A stretch of DNA of 64,000 nucleotides from Clostridia bacterium (GTDB lineage Bacteria > Bacillota > Clostridia > Christensenellales > UBA1242), in the NCBI GenBank assembly GCA_017399265.1, contig JAFQDL010000001.1, forward strand, positions 1 to 64,000. Reading direction: 5' to 3'. The translations under genes and the position numbers were made by a program. Below are positions 34,401-43,086 of this stretch, in pieces; the first letter of the stretch is position 1; every line of letters begins with the position of its first letter. A model generated the notes under the pieces. It was given only the letters and a program-made list of their open reading frames with translations. It was not told the origin of the DNA and did no database searches.

Positions 34401-36988
34401 AAGACAATTTACTAGAGGGGTTAAAGTTTAATATAAAAGATAGTGATAAAGAGTTAGAGTATACTATATCTAAAAAACAACCTGATGGTACTTATGTTGG
34501 TTTTAATGGAGCTATCTGTGAGGTGGGAGAGTATAAAATACAGATAAATACAGATGGTTATTCTGAAGAAATATATGATCTTTCTAATTCGATTGTAAAT
34601 GTAGCAATTACTCCTCTAAAAGATGTTGTTGAGTGGGGTGTTCCAGAAAATTTGACGGTTGAAGATGGCAAATATGTTGTTGAATATGATAAAAACAAAG
34701 ATTATACTAATGCTTTTGCTGCCACAGGTAAAGATACATCTATAAGAGCAGAACTTACAATAGTCAAAGTTAATGGAGAAGTATTTGAGGCTGTTGAGAG
34801 TATTAAAGATGCTGGTGAATATTTGATTACAGCGAATTCCACTAATTCTAATATTGAGTTTGATAATAAAACCTTAACCCTTGTGATTAAACAAAAGATT
34901 TTGGAAAATAATTGGCAGGTTCCGGAAGGTTTTGCTTTAGATGGTTTAGTTGCCACTGGTGAGTATACAGGAGATGTTTTAAAGCAATTGTTTGTTACTA
35001 AAATAACAGATACTGAATATAGTGATTTGGATATAATATATGAGTCGTCTGGAGATGTAAAAAATGTTGGTGAGTATTCTATAAAAGCAAGTATTGATGG
35101 CGGGAATATAATATTAAGAAATGAAAAACTTACAGTTATTGTACAGCATAAAATAATTAAAAATGCTATCAAGTGGACTTTTGGTGGTAGAGCTTATCAA
35201 ATAAATGATGTAGATGGTGCTTATGAATTTGTATATTTTGCTAATGAATTAAATATTGAGGCAAATTATGAGTTTATAGAGAATTTATCTATAAGTAAAT
35301 TGGAAAATCAAGAATATGTTAACGTTACGCAAGTGAAAGAAATAGGAGCTTATAAAGTAATTGCTAATATAAATAGTAATTATAAATTTGCTGATGAGTT
35401 GGGGGAAGATGCTGACACAATAATTGTTAGAATTTTGCCTAGACCACTATCTATTGTATTGAATGATATAAGTGCTCATAGATATGAAGAAGTGCAAAAT
35501 ATAACTAGGTGGGAGTCTTTGAGTGAAGATCAGACGCAAGCGAAATATACATATCTTGTAGAGGGCGGTGACGAATTAAAAGATAGTGAACTAAATTTTA
35601 CAATTTTATATTATTTAGATAAAGATTGTACTATTCTTATAACAATTGATGATATTAATAAAATTAGGAATGAGTGGTATTATACTGATGATAAGCCAGA
35701 AAATCTTGTAAAAACATTCTATGTAAAAATCGAAGAAAAAAATATTGATAATTATGAAATAGATTATAAATACGACAATGAAAAATCCTATGCGGAAATT
35801 AAAATTGAATTAAAACAATACAAGGTTATATTTAGAAAAGATGAGATGTTGGGTGCTAACAACCAAAAAGAAAGGCTATTTTATCAATCTCAGAAAATCG
35901 AATTGCAACCAGATGAGTTATTTAACAAAACGGAAAATCGTAATTTTTCTACTTGGTATATAGAAAATAGCAATGGAAGTTTTGAACCTATAAATTTGGG
36001 GAATATTCAATTAGTATCAAGTTTAACTTTACACACTTATTCTATTTATAAAGTGTATTATTACGATAAAGACAATGCGACAATAATAGGATCTTCAGAG
36101 TTTCATAAACGTAATTCTATTAAATATCCTTCTGATGTAATAAGTAAACCTCAAAAAGAATATTATGAAAATCTTGGTTGGAATACAAGCGCAACAGCAA
36201 AGGATAAAATATCAGTGACTGATACGCCAAATAAAAATTTGCAAGATATTAAATTGTATCCAGTGTTTAAAGCTATTGAATATTGTATACCGATGTATCA
36301 AAGTGTTCCCAAAGAGGCTGGTAGCGATGGCCGTAGAGAATATGAAGAAAGTACGATTGATCTTCAGTTAGTTATATTTACAATAGAAGATTATTTAGCA
36401 AATAAAACTTTTAATTTGGATGATAAATATCCTAAATATGAAGGCTTTATATGCAAAGGTTGGTATTTTAAATCTACAACTATTAAAAATCCATCAGAAA
36501 AAACTGAGTTTGTGGTTGAAGATGGATCATTTGAAATAAAAACTTTAATTCCTAAAGAAGAACAATTAGTTAAATTCCTTAAACAAGGTGAGCACTATGG
36601 CAAAGTATATGGCGATGAGTCTCACGGCAAAGAAGTAAGAATAGTTGCAAAATATGAAGTATTAGAATGTCAAATTATGGTTGTAGTAGGAGATACTATT
36701 ATATACGAGATGACCACTGGCATTGGCGAAAAAATAAATAAAGACTATTTCTTGAATTTGGTGGATAGAAAGTTTGGATATATGTATGTATTAGAAGAGG
36801 TTCCGGACTATGCTAATGCAACAGCTTTGACAATTAAGATTAAAGAAATTCCATTCCTATATATTACTTTAGGTGTAATAGTAGTTTTGGGAGGTGTTGT
36901 TGTTTTAACAATTGTCACCATAAGAAAAAAGAGAAACAATAAAGATCAGAAAAAATTGAACTATTTATTGAACAATTTAGATGAATAG
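31478..36988 (+). CDS. Membrane-anchored papain-family (C1) cysteine protease with MBG/InlB-like repeats, 1836 aa
   Basis: A Sec signal peptide (MKILKKLSISLIFILIFIFG, cleavage near VNA-ST) leads into a C1 peptidase domain at about 60-320. The catalytic set is complete: Q85 and C91 in NQNRYGLCWAF (spaced six residues, as in papain), H250 in GGAHAVTLLGWDD and N275 in WICLNSYGE. No propeptide of normal size separates signal and domain. After several unassigned beta regions come at least three units of about 90 residues ending like DAGEYLITAN, NVGEYSIKAS and EIGAYKVIAN (MBG-like), then InlB-like segments around 1450-1740. A C-terminal membrane helix (YITLGVIVVLGGVVVLTIV) and a basic tail anchor it. 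ATG 31478 is preferred over TTG 31457. Single-gene transcript. It may trim surface proteins; the substrate is unknown. Confidence 0.82.
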   Translation: MKILKKLSISLIFILIFIFGVEPITVNASTNNAEEDFCVIGEVVPIDDGTKVNNLVGASYTLSNADVDLEYYNMKDEIMILTENQNRYGLCWAFATCKVLETTIAKSTGEYYNFVDWWTTIVYRLHNENVIGAGGTFGNVFDGHKPGVMLECDFPIEEFFAVDNINSQTYYDLYKENAFLLDNYAVFYSSTFSKYDTLDEIGKKNIRNQIKNYLLDNGAMWLYCKYFGPKPDEFGNSIMLPIEGASGGAHAVTLLGWDDNIDCGEAGRGAWICLNSYGEKYNSNNGSLSREGIFYIPYSNRITYNDRSLSGYVRIKESDDKFVEEIIFNSEESNGNYVIFDTIDSEKYPEGKPVLQKNVFKYGSMGELLVYNIPNGYDIGDNVKVYYNDKILTDKFDITIEDDRLKILHSTSDLLAAGTYKIVITGLNQNNESVSWTRSFTIMADVGICDGLYPNDFYPNIYNTQISNKAIADFVIDINKSTTITLNLSTYTRIAKDESDKYDIEITNLSNNGVEATCTTTNLNPSKKGGYVDGTLIINFNGFSTDHDLTKFELSIKGADGYLYNYIINLEHTKGGLGQSSRIPRLYVNLLDKEYFDLSEYNQRVYIDYNDNSQQVVKIPQLSEEYIFDYKIIKWDMYYYDSTEEISAETSYINIAKYIGIGDNDYVLENYANNPKNTTFSKFYSIILVPTIELNTRQVGNKVYYDIIDRCDFETSVEPQNLDNISGDVQFINNSTIAFTYGTKYKERDTLGIDLKINMLDIDAAAEKWLMGKKNIVVLYSYNWNNFRSAANYITVNSTGVYTVNVKVEVYLDENNNNLKDINENELLDYREYELVQTVYVKPKEIYIDVTDYNLVREYVSGSVLVPEANNGLKSLNELLNSEYETGVETQSGLMDKIRITSVEYENSLPGDIVNINFGIEGDNAENYKIVAVDSNKTPVAGQISKLQFDVENNFNEIGFVKDENVFTSQYSINKDNLLEGLKFNIKDSDKELEYTISKKQPDGTYVGFNGAICEVGEYKIQINTDGYSEEIYDLSNSIVNVAITPLKDVVEWGVPENLTVEDGKYVVEYDKNKDYTNAFAATGKDTSIRAELTIVKVNGEVFEAVESIKDAGEYLITANSTNSNIEFDNKTLTLVIKQKILENNWQVPEGFALDGLVATGEYTGDVLKQLFVTKITDTEYSDLDIIYESSGDVKNVGEYSIKASIDGGNIILRNEKLTVIVQHKIIKNAIKWTFGGRAYQINDVDGAYEFVYFANELNIEANYEFIENLSISKLENQEYVNVTQVKEIGAYKVIANINSNYKFADELGEDADTIIVRILPRPLSIVLNDISAHRYEEVQNITRWESLSEDQTQAKYTYLVEGGDELKDSELNFTILYYLDKDCTILITIDDINKIRNEWYYTDDKPENLVKTFYVKIEEKNIDNYEIDYKYDNEKSYAEIKIELKQYKVIFRKDEMLGANNQKERLFYQSQKIELQPDELFNKTENRNFSTWYIENSNGSFEPINLGNIQLVSSLTLHTYSIYKVYYYDKDNATIIGSSEFHKRNSIKYPSDVISKPQKEYYENLGWNTSATAKDKISVTDTPNKNLQDIKLYPVFKAIEYCIPMYQSVPKEAGSDGRREYEESTIDLQLVIFTIEDYLANKTFNLDDKYPKYEGFICKGWYFKSTTIKNPSEKTEFVVEDGSFEIKTLIPKEEQLVKFLKQGEHYGKVYGDESHGKEVRIVAKYEVLECQIMVVVGDTIIYEMTTGIGEKINKDYFLNLVDRKFGYMYVLEEVPDYANATALTIKIKEIPFLYITLGVIVVLGGVVVLTIVTIRKKRNNKDQKKLNYLLNNLDE

Positions 36989-36992
36989 TATA

Positions 36993-37035
36993 AAAATAAA
37001 AAACAGATTACAATAAGCAATCTGTTTTTTATTTT
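36993..37035. terminator. Bidirectional terminator between convergent genes
   Basis: AAAATAAAAAACAGATT (36993-37009) pairs with AATCTGTTTTTTATTTT (37019-37035) around a 9-base loop. It serves the protease gene and the minus-strand cluster that ends at 37038. Confidence 0.88.
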
Positions 37036-37037
37036 AA

Positions 37038-37277
37038 TTAGTCTTGATTTATTAATTTCTTAATTTCTTTTAAATTTTCTAAAGTAAAATCGTCTGAACA
37101 AATTTCCGCATATGCGTCAGCGAAAGCTTTTTTTACTGTGTCGCTATAATCTTTGCTTGCGGCAACATCTTTCATGATTTCAGCAAGTCTAACAACTTCT
37201 TCTTTGGTTGTGAAATCTAAATCACCTATTATTCTTTCAATTATGTCAAATTTGAAAACACTAGCATTTTTAGTCAT
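37038..37277 (-). CDS. Small acidic helical protein, 79 aa, unknown
   Basis: The start MTKNASVFKFDIIERIIGDL is chosen because GGAGGAATATAAA precedes it; an ATG 15 bases earlier overlaps that ribosome-binding site. The protein is short, helical and rich in Asp, Glu and Lys, with no Cys, signal peptide or membrane segment. The upstream gene ends at 37279, so the two are effectively adjacent and probably co-translated. I do not recognise the family. Its small size and tight coupling suggest a partner of the gene before it. Confidence 0.6.
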   Translation of the reverse strand: MTKNASVFKFDIIERIIGDLDFTTKEEVVRLAEIMKDVAASKDYSDTVKKAFADAYAEICSDDFTLENLKEIKKLINQD

Positions 37278-37278
37278 T

Positions 37279-37827
37279 TTATATTCCTCCATACGCTAAT
37301 TTTACTACTTTTTCTGTGTTTAGATAATTGTCTTCAATGAATTCGTCAAGTGATTCATAAATTTTCTTAACTTTCAGGTTGAAATAATCATCTATTATTA
37401 AATATGGACTTTTTGTTTTTTTGAGATAACCAAACTTGACTTCTTGTAATATGTTGTAAATTAATTTGATTACTGACTTGTTGATATTATCAAGAATGTC
37501 GATTACAATAGTTAAATTTCTTTTAGTCTTGTAGGTCATAAAGTCATCTTTCATTAGCGTTCGTTGTTCAAGAATGTACTGTTGAAGATTTTGAACCTTT
37601 TTATCATTTAAACAATTTTTTGTTTTTCGCAAAATTGATGTAAAGTTTTCATAAAAGGTGGTAGCCTTCATTGAACTTGCAATTGCAAAATTGTCCATAG
37701 CTTCTTCGTACTTTACTGTGAAGTAATAACCTAGTTCATATTTTAGTATTTGGAAGATGTTCTGGGGTAAATCGTGCATGTCTTCGAACTTACTTTCAGA
37801 AGTAAACTTAAATTGAGTATTGTCCAT
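37279..37827 (-). CDS. Helical cytoplasmic protein, 182 aa, unknown
   Basis: It begins MDNTQFKFTSESKFEDMHDL, with AAAGGACATTTAAAT before the ATG. The whole chain looks helical, with many Lys, Asn, Tyr and Phe, no signal peptide and no membrane segment. A central stretch (about 100-145) has several Lys/Asn-rich turns followed by a hydrophobic helix VIDILDNINKSVIKLIYNIL. No catalytic motif is visible. It lies between the 881-residue coiled-coil gene (69 bases upstream) and the 79-residue gene, probably in one operon. Family not recognised. Confidence 0.6.
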   Translation of the reverse strand: MDNTQFKFTSESKFEDMHDLPQNIFQILKYELGYYFTVKYEEAMDNFAIASSMKATTFYENFTSILRKTKNCLNDKKVQNLQQYILEQRTLMKDDFMTYKTKRNLTIVIDILDNINKSVIKLIYNILQEVKFGYLKKTKSPYLIIDDYFNLKVKKIYESLDEFIEDNYLNTEKVVKLAYGGI

Positions 37828-37896
37828 ATTTAAATGTCCTTTTTATTATAAATCATTTTTAATTAAATTTCAATACCAATTTGAAAAAATTTTTTG

Positions 37897-40542
37897 TTAT
37901 TTATACATTATTTCAAATAGTCGATAGTCTAGGCTAGAAATTTTACTATTTTTGCCCTTTAATGCCTTTCTAATAAGTATTGCAGGATGTCGCAATTTTT
38001 CCTTGTATATTTCTGGAAGAGGAGTTTTTATTATATATTTTAAAGATAAGATTTGTTTTTGTTTTGTGTGTGAAATGGAAGATTTTTGAACTATGCTAAG
38101 ATTGTTGGTCATGTTGATATCATCTATTTCATCGTCGGTAAGAATAATGGAGCCTGTTCTAACTCTTAGTTTTATGCCAACTTCTAGTCTTTTAATATCC
38201 TTTTTATCGGCCTTGTATTTTGCAATTAAACTCTCGACATATTCTTTTGCCGTAAGCAGACTTAAATTTGCCTTTTTAAGCATATTGTTTAAATTCTCGA
38301 TAGATATTTCGGTCAATGCCAACATTTGCGAATTTGCGCGTTTTTGAAGCCTTAAAAGCATGTTTTTTTGTTTGTTTTCATCTTTCTCTTCTAAAATTAA
38401 AGATATATATTGTTGAGCTTGTTTAAAAGAAGTAAGTTCTCTTGCTTCTTTCGTTTCTGGTGTTTCTTTATCTTCCTTTATGTCGGGTAATTCTTCGTTA
38501 GTGGTTATGGAAGTATTCGCGTCAGAAGGAGTGTGTTCTTCAGTCAAGATCTCATTATCTTCAATTAAATCCTCACCAGTTGCCTCCTCCAATTCTTGGG
38601 TCTTGTCAATATCTTCTAAATCTTGATCTAAATCATTATCTTCAATAGGTTTAGCAGTTGTTGTTTGTGTTTTAATGGTTTTATCCAATAACTCTTTTGC
38701 AGGAGAAGAATCTTCTGGAATTTCTATCATGTCTGAGATAGAGTCTTTTAAAGTGTCATTAAGACCATTTAAAATATACTTTGCAGCTTCTACTTCGTTT
38801 GCGAATTTAGGGAGTTGCGATAGTGATTTGATATAATTTTCGAAATAGATAATTTCAGTAGTTAACGTTAAATTTCTAATAGATGTTTTTGTATAGTTTT
38901 TGAAAGCTCTTCTTTTATTTGGCTTAAATAAGTCTCCACTAGTACTAAAAAAGCAATTGTCTAAATTGTTAAGTATTGTGACATAAAAACTATTTTTTGC
39001 TAGTTCTATCTGTGCGTCTTTGGATAGATTGATGATATTTTTTTGGATTTCTTGAGGAATTACAGGCTTTAGCTCTTTTGTAACGAGTACACCATGGAAC
39101 AATTTACTGTCTTCAATTAATTCTTTAAAACTAATCATGTTAAAAGATAAATAATAGTTGAATGTTGTAAGTATTTTGAAATACATATCCATGTTGTTTT
39201 TTGATACATAAGTTCGCGGATCTTTATATATCCCAATTCTTATATCATTTAATACATCTTCAAATTCTTCATCTGATTCTATATCAGCCAACTCATACAA
39301 GATTACTGATTCAATAAAATCTCTGATAAAGAAAAATTCGCTCTCAGTAATTTCATTTTTATAATTTTGAAGAGTCTCTTTTACATCGTTGTATAGGTAG
39401 ATAAAATTCGATGATTTTATTTCAGCGAATTCTTTTTCTATTTTTTCTACAAAAAGACGTTCTCTTGAAATTGCATAATTTTTTATTGAGTCTTTTGCAT
39501 AAATGATTTTGAAGTAATTGTTGATTTCAGGCATATCCATGCAATATTCTAATTCTTGGCACATTTGGGATTTGGCGAAATTGATTTTTGCTTTTAGGAT
39601 TAATTCGTTTAAAGAAATCTCTGTATTTAGATCGGAAAAAATTTCGCTATCTTTAAATGTTGAATAATTAAATCCTTTTAGTAAACTTTTTTGGATTTCA
39701 TCTAATTTTGTGGTAGTTACGTTAGGGTATTTGGATCTGTATAATTCTAAATATTTTTTTACAATTGTTGATATGCTAGAATTGTTATTTTTTGCTTGGA
39801 AGGCAATAAAGTCTTTACTTAATGCACCTTTGTTTTTATATAGAAAATTGTACGTATAAGTTTCTATATTGCTGATAGAAGAATCGAATAGTGGATCGTT
39901 AATTAAAATATCCATTAATTGATCTATTGTTACATTCTCTTTGAAAATTTTATCTTCTGTCTGTCTATCATATATTAGAGAAAATATAAATTTCTTTTGT
40001 AACTTTTTTAACTCATCAGGTTGGTTGAATTTTTTTCGTATTAATTTTTCTTGTCTCTCTGCCTCTTTTTCATATTTTTTTATTTTGTCGCCCAATGTGC
40101 TTAAGTCATATATTTTTGCTAATAATAGGTTCTGATAATCATCAAATTTTCTTAATTTTGCATATTTTCTTTCTATTATCTTTTTTATAAAATAATTATT
40201 TTCTTTGGGAGATCTTTGTTTTGTAACATTATAAGCTTTGACATCGGATTCTAGTATTTTTATTTTGATTCTCACTAGGTTTAACTTTTCAAAAATTTGA
40301 GTAAGCTGATCTTTTTGAGAGGTCCCTCTGTTTAAGAAGTTTTTGATGTTAAGTAATTTGTCTTTATGTTTGTTAAGTAGATATTTGTTGTATTTTTGCT
40401 TAACAGGTTTTGATACGAAGGGCATTTCTCCTAATAGGTTTTTCGCCAAAATAGCTATACTATTAGTTCTAAAAACTTTTTTAACTTTTTTTAAACGTTT
40501 GTTTTTATTAAGATGTTTATTATTCTTTAAACAAGTTTTCAT
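37897..40542 (-). CDS. Large cytoplasmic coiled-coil protein, 881 aa, unknown
   Basis: The start at 40542 (MKTCLKNNKHLNKNKRLKKV) has TAGGAG before it and is preferred to an upstream ATG 45 bases earlier. The first 60 residues are very basic. Long helical or coiled-coil stretches follow. A strongly acidic, low-complexity segment lies at about 630-720 (DNDLDQDLEDIDKTQELEE, then Thr/Pro/Glu-rich). A basic C-terminal part (RHPAILIRKALKGKNSK) closes the chain. No membrane segment, signal or enzymatic motif is seen. Basic ends with an acidic linker could suit nucleic-acid or membrane-surface binding, but that is a guess. First gene of a likely three-gene minus-strand operon. Confidence 0.65.
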   Translation of the reverse strand: MKTCLKNNKHLNKNKRLKKVKKVFRTNSIAILAKNLLGEMPFVSKPVKQKYNKYLLNKHKDKLLNIKNFLNRGTSQKDQLTQIFEKLNLVRIKIKILESDVKAYNVTKQRSPKENNYFIKKIIERKYAKLRKFDDYQNLLLAKIYDLSTLGDKIKKYEKEAERQEKLIRKKFNQPDELKKLQKKFIFSLIYDRQTEDKIFKENVTIDQLMDILINDPLFDSSISNIETYTYNFLYKNKGALSKDFIAFQAKNNNSSISTIVKKYLELYRSKYPNVTTTKLDEIQKSLLKGFNYSTFKDSEIFSDLNTEISLNELILKAKINFAKSQMCQELEYCMDMPEINNYFKIIYAKDSIKNYAISRERLFVEKIEKEFAEIKSSNFIYLYNDVKETLQNYKNEITESEFFFIRDFIESVILYELADIESDEEFEDVLNDIRIGIYKDPRTYVSKNNMDMYFKILTTFNYYLSFNMISFKELIEDSKLFHGVLVTKELKPVIPQEIQKNIINLSKDAQIELAKNSFYVTILNNLDNCFFSTSGDLFKPNKRRAFKNYTKTSIRNLTLTTEIIYFENYIKSLSQLPKFANEVEAAKYILNGLNDTLKDSISDMIEIPEDSSPAKELLDKTIKTQTTTAKPIEDNDLDQDLEDIDKTQELEEATGEDLIEDNEILTEEHTPSDANTSITTNEELPDIKEDKETPETKEARELTSFKQAQQYISLILEEKDENKQKNMLLRLQKRANSQMLALTEISIENLNNMLKKANLSLLTAKEYVESLIAKYKADKKDIKRLEVGIKLRVRTGSIILTDDEIDDINMTNNLSIVQKSSISHTKQKQILSLKYIIKTPLPEIYKEKLRHPAILIRKALKGKNSKISSLDYRLFEIMYK

Positions 40543-40635
40543 TATTACTCCTAAAACAAATGAGACAATTCTGCATTTTACATTCAATTAATGATATCAT
40601 ATTTGTTTTAAAAAACAAACTTTATGTAAAGTGAT

Positions 40636-40662
40636 AAAAAAAAAGAAAAACTAAAGTTTTTC
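40636..40662 (-). terminator. Terminator of the SHOCT-protein gene
   Basis: GAAAAACT (40645-40652) pairs with AGTTTTTC (40655-40662); on the minus strand the hairpin is followed by a run of nine T (40644-40636), just after the stop codon at 40666. Confidence 0.75.
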
Positions 40663-40665
40663 CTT

Positions 40666-41238
40666 TTATTCTTTTTGATCTAATATGTTATTTAGATGAG
40701 ACATAAATTCTTCTTCGCTTATTTTTCCTTGTGATTTTAAATCCCTTAATTTGTCAATCTTAAAATTCATTTCTAATAGTAATGGATCAAGTGTCTCTGT
40801 TTGAGGATCTGCGATTATTTGATTTTTCTTCTTTTGGTAAAAATGTAGAAGTAGCATTGAAATAATATTTAGACATAAAGGTATGCATGCAAATAGGCCT
40901 AATATGATAAAATTAGCAGCAAGTTGTATTGTTGAAGTTGCTATAATTATCCAAAGACCCGAAATTTCTTTAAATCTATCAAAATGGTACAAAGTTATAT
41001 ACATCTTGTAAAAATATTTATTTATCCCGAAAGCGCAAATTGTTCCAATAATGGTTAGATATATACTATGCTGTGAATTAATCAATCCAAAAGTTGAAAA
41101 TTCTTGTAAAGTGTGGATTAGATTCATAAAGGGTGTGATGTTAAATAAAAATCCAACAAAAATAATTACTGATATCAATGAAAGCAGTAAAGATAAAAAC
41201 AAGTTGAATTTGTAATATTTTTTTAAAAAAATGTACAT
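40666..41238 (-). CDS. Four-helix membrane protein with C-terminal SHOCT domain, 190 aa
   Basis: Hydrophobic segments lie at about 12-32, 58-77, 94-115 and 116-134. The last 35 residues (IDKLRDLKSQGKISEEEFMS) match the SHOCT pattern, L.kLkdLkdqG.IseeEFe.., a short helical hairpin found at the ends of many membrane proteins and of unclear biochemical role. AAAGGAT lies before the ATG. It has its own promoter and terminator, so it is probably separate from the antiporter gene upstream. What it does is not evident. Confidence 0.75.
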   Translation of the reverse strand: MYIFLKKYYKFNLFLSLLLSLISVIIFVGFLFNITPFMNLIHTLQEFSTFGLINSQHSIYLTIIGTICAFGINKYFYKMYITLYHFDRFKEISGLWIIIATSTIQLAANFIILGLFACIPLCLNIISMLLLHFYQKKKNQIIADPQTETLDPLLLEMNFKIDKLRDLKSQGKISEEEFMSHLNNILDQKE

Positions 41239-41279
41239 ATTTAATCCTTTGATTTGCTAGTACTTTATTAATTTATAAT

Positions 41280-41307
41280 ATTGTACTATACTTTTTGAAT
41301 TTGTCAA
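41280..41307 (-). promoter_or_regulatory. Promoter of the SHOCT-protein gene
   Basis: On the minus strand TTGACA (41307-41302), 16 bases, TACAAT (41285-41280), about 40 bases before the start codon. Confidence 0.65.
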
Positions 41308-41317
41308 GGTTATTTTT

Positions 41318-42346
41318 TTAAATGGTTATACCATTTAGTGTCATTGTTACTATAAAAATAATATATGCAATATATATAGAAAGTAGTGTTATGCCTTGCC
41401 ATCTATAAGTTCGTTGTTTTAGTGTCATAGGTATTATGAATAAACTGGTGGTAATTAAAGCGACTGGGACGCTAACAACTAATGTCCAAAAGTTTATTGG
41501 TAAAAGGTTGGTTCCGGCGATACAAGCGCTTGTTCCGATAATTAGAGTAATATTTAAAATATTTGCGCCTATTACATTGCCGTAGCCTAGAGTGTTATTT
41601 TTCTTTCTGATGGCTGTGATTGTTGTTACTAATTCTGGAAGGCTAGTGCCTATTGCTACGATTGTTAATCCTACAACGGTTTCACTTATTTTCAATGTTG
41701 CTGCAATTGCTTTTGCACTTTCTACAAGTCCTGTAGAGCCAATGGCAACTAGACCTGCGCCCAATAAGAAAAACAATATTAATTTCTTCATTTTGTCTGT
41801 TACAGGTTCTTCTGTTTCGTGGTGGGTGTGAGAATCGTACATTTTTTCGTAGTTAAGTCTGTCTTTAATTTCTTTTTTTGCATCGGCTAAGTTGACATAC
41901 ATAAAGGTCATAAATAGTATAAGTAACAATATTCCTTCAAAAATATTTAAAGCTCCGTTGACAGAACCATTTTCTATACCAACGCAAAATACACCCAAAA
42001 GTATTAATACAAAAATTAACAAATAATTTTTGAAACTAGAAGTTTTATTTTTTATAAATGTTGGAGTGAATATAAGCGATATTGCACATATTAGAGATGT
42101 ATTACAAATAACACTGCCTAGTGCATTACCTAATGCTAAGTTGTAAGAGCCTTGTATTGATGCTATTATGCTAACGATAAGCTCAGGTAATGTTGTTGCA
42201 ATACTTACAATAGTTGCTCCAATTATAATTGTGGGTATGCGAGTTTTTTTAGCAATCTTAATTGAAGCATCAACAAATATGTCGCCACCTTTGATTACTA
42301 AAATCAGAGATATTATGAATAATGGGATAGATATGTATAAAGCCAT
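41318..42346 (-). CDS. YrbG-type calcium/cation antiporter, 342 aa
   Basis: This is a member of the Ca2+/cation antiporter superfamily, which exchanges Ca2+ for Na+ or H+ across the membrane. About ten hydrophobic segments are arranged as two inverted repeats. Each has the alpha motif with its ion-binding Glu: GATIVSIATTLPELIVSI (43-60, Glu55) and GLTIVAIGTSLPELVTTI in the second half. GNALGSVICNTSLI and GNVIGANILNITLI are the paired second motifs. The central cytoplasmic loop has a His/Glu-rich stretch (DSHTHHETEE) that could bind metal. AAAAGGAG lies before the ATG; the HD gene ends 12 bases upstream, so they are one operon. Confidence 0.9.
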   Translation of the reverse strand: MALYISIPLFIISLILVIKGGDIFVDASIKIAKKTRIPTIIIGATIVSIATTLPELIVSIIASIQGSYNLALGNALGSVICNTSLICAISLIFTPTFIKNKTSSFKNYLLIFVLILLGVFCVGIENGSVNGALNIFEGILLLILFMTFMYVNLADAKKEIKDRLNYEKMYDSHTHHETEEPVTDKMKKLILFFLLGAGLVAIGSTGLVESAKAIAATLKISETVVGLTIVAIGTSLPELVTTITAIRKKNNTLGYGNVIGANILNITLIIGTSACIAGTNLLPINFWTLVVSVPVALITTSLFIIPMTLKQRTYRWQGITLLSIYIAYIIFIVTMTLNGITI

Positions 42347-42358
42347 TATATTCTCCTT

Positions 42359-42946
42359 TTAATTATCAGAAATTTTTTCGTCTAAATATGTTGCCTGCAT
42401 GTCAGAAATGTGAAATAAAAGTGCTGCCGGATAATTATAGAATGCAGGTGCTAAAGAATAGCTACCACCTTTGACTCTATCGTCCATTCCGCCCATGTGC
42501 CAATTAATAGCCATAGCTTCTTCTCTAGTTAGTTTCATGAAACCGCTTAAAATATATACAGATTTTTCGCCATGTCCATAAGGCAGTGAGTCTTCTACTG
42601 AATAATATGGCTTTTGCACCCAATTGCCATCGACTTTTATATTTCTGTAATCTACTTTGTAGAAATTAGTTTTGCAGATGTCGTGCAACAATGCTATTAT
42701 TGCTACACTTTCTTTAGATATTTTTTCTTCCCAGTTTTTACCATATTCCATTTCTAAATTTTTAACAAATCTATAGTAGGCGTTTATAGAATGGTGACAC
42801 AATCCACCATTGAAATTTGAGTGAAATCTACTACTTGCTGGTGCGTCAAAAAAATCAGAGGTTTCAAGATAGTTAAGTAACGTATCTGAACCTTGTCTGC
42901 TGATATTTGTTTTAAAAATTTCTATAAATTTTTCTTTATCTGTCAT
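42359..42946 (-). CDS. HD-superfamily phosphohydrolase, 195 aa
   Basis: The HD metal-site residues can be followed: His51/52 in GGLCHHSINAYY, the H88-D89 doublet in IALLHDICK, His125 in PYGHGEKS, His150 in INWHMGG and Asp182 in FHISDMQA. This is the arrangement of small HD phosphohydrolases acting on nucleotides or related phosphates. No second domain is present. The substrate cannot be told. It is followed after 12 bases by the antiporter gene on the same strand. The start at 42946 has AAGGATT upstream. Confidence 0.85.
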   Translation of the reverse strand: MTDKEKFIEIFKTNISRQGSDTLLNYLETSDFFDAPASSRFHSNFNGGLCHHSINAYYRFVKNLEMEYGKNWEEKISKESVAIIALLHDICKTNFYKVDYRNIKVDGNWVQKPYYSVEDSLPYGHGEKSVYILSGFMKLTREEAMAINWHMGGMDDRVKGGSYSLAPAFYNYPAALLFHISDMQATYLDEKISDN

Positions 42947-43049
42947 AATAAATCCTTATAAAATTTTGTCCTATATATAGTATCATAAATAATTTATAAA
43001 TAAAAACATAACGGACTATTATTTTTAATAAATTTAAATTTTGCACATT

Positions 43050-43078
43050 TTGTAATATTGTAGCGAAAAAGTTAATAT
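43050..43078 (+). promoter_or_regulatory. Candidate promoter of the ZIP transporter, leaderless geometry
   Basis: TTGTAA (43050-43055), 17 bases, TAATAT (43073-43078). The expected start of transcription, about 43085, almost coincides with the ATG at 43087, and there is no Shine-Dalgarno sequence before that ATG. Confidence 0.4.
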
Positions 43079-43086
43079 ACATTACT

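Noticed and set aside
34702..35172. Minus-strand 156-codon frame opposite the protease gene
   Set aside because: It is antisense to MBG-like repeats, rich in Ser, Ile and Pro, with no ribosome-binding site; a shadow.
41318..41345. AAATGGT/ACCATTT hairpin at the end of the antiporter gene
   Set aside because: On the minus strand it is followed by A residues, not T, so it is not a usable terminator for that gene.
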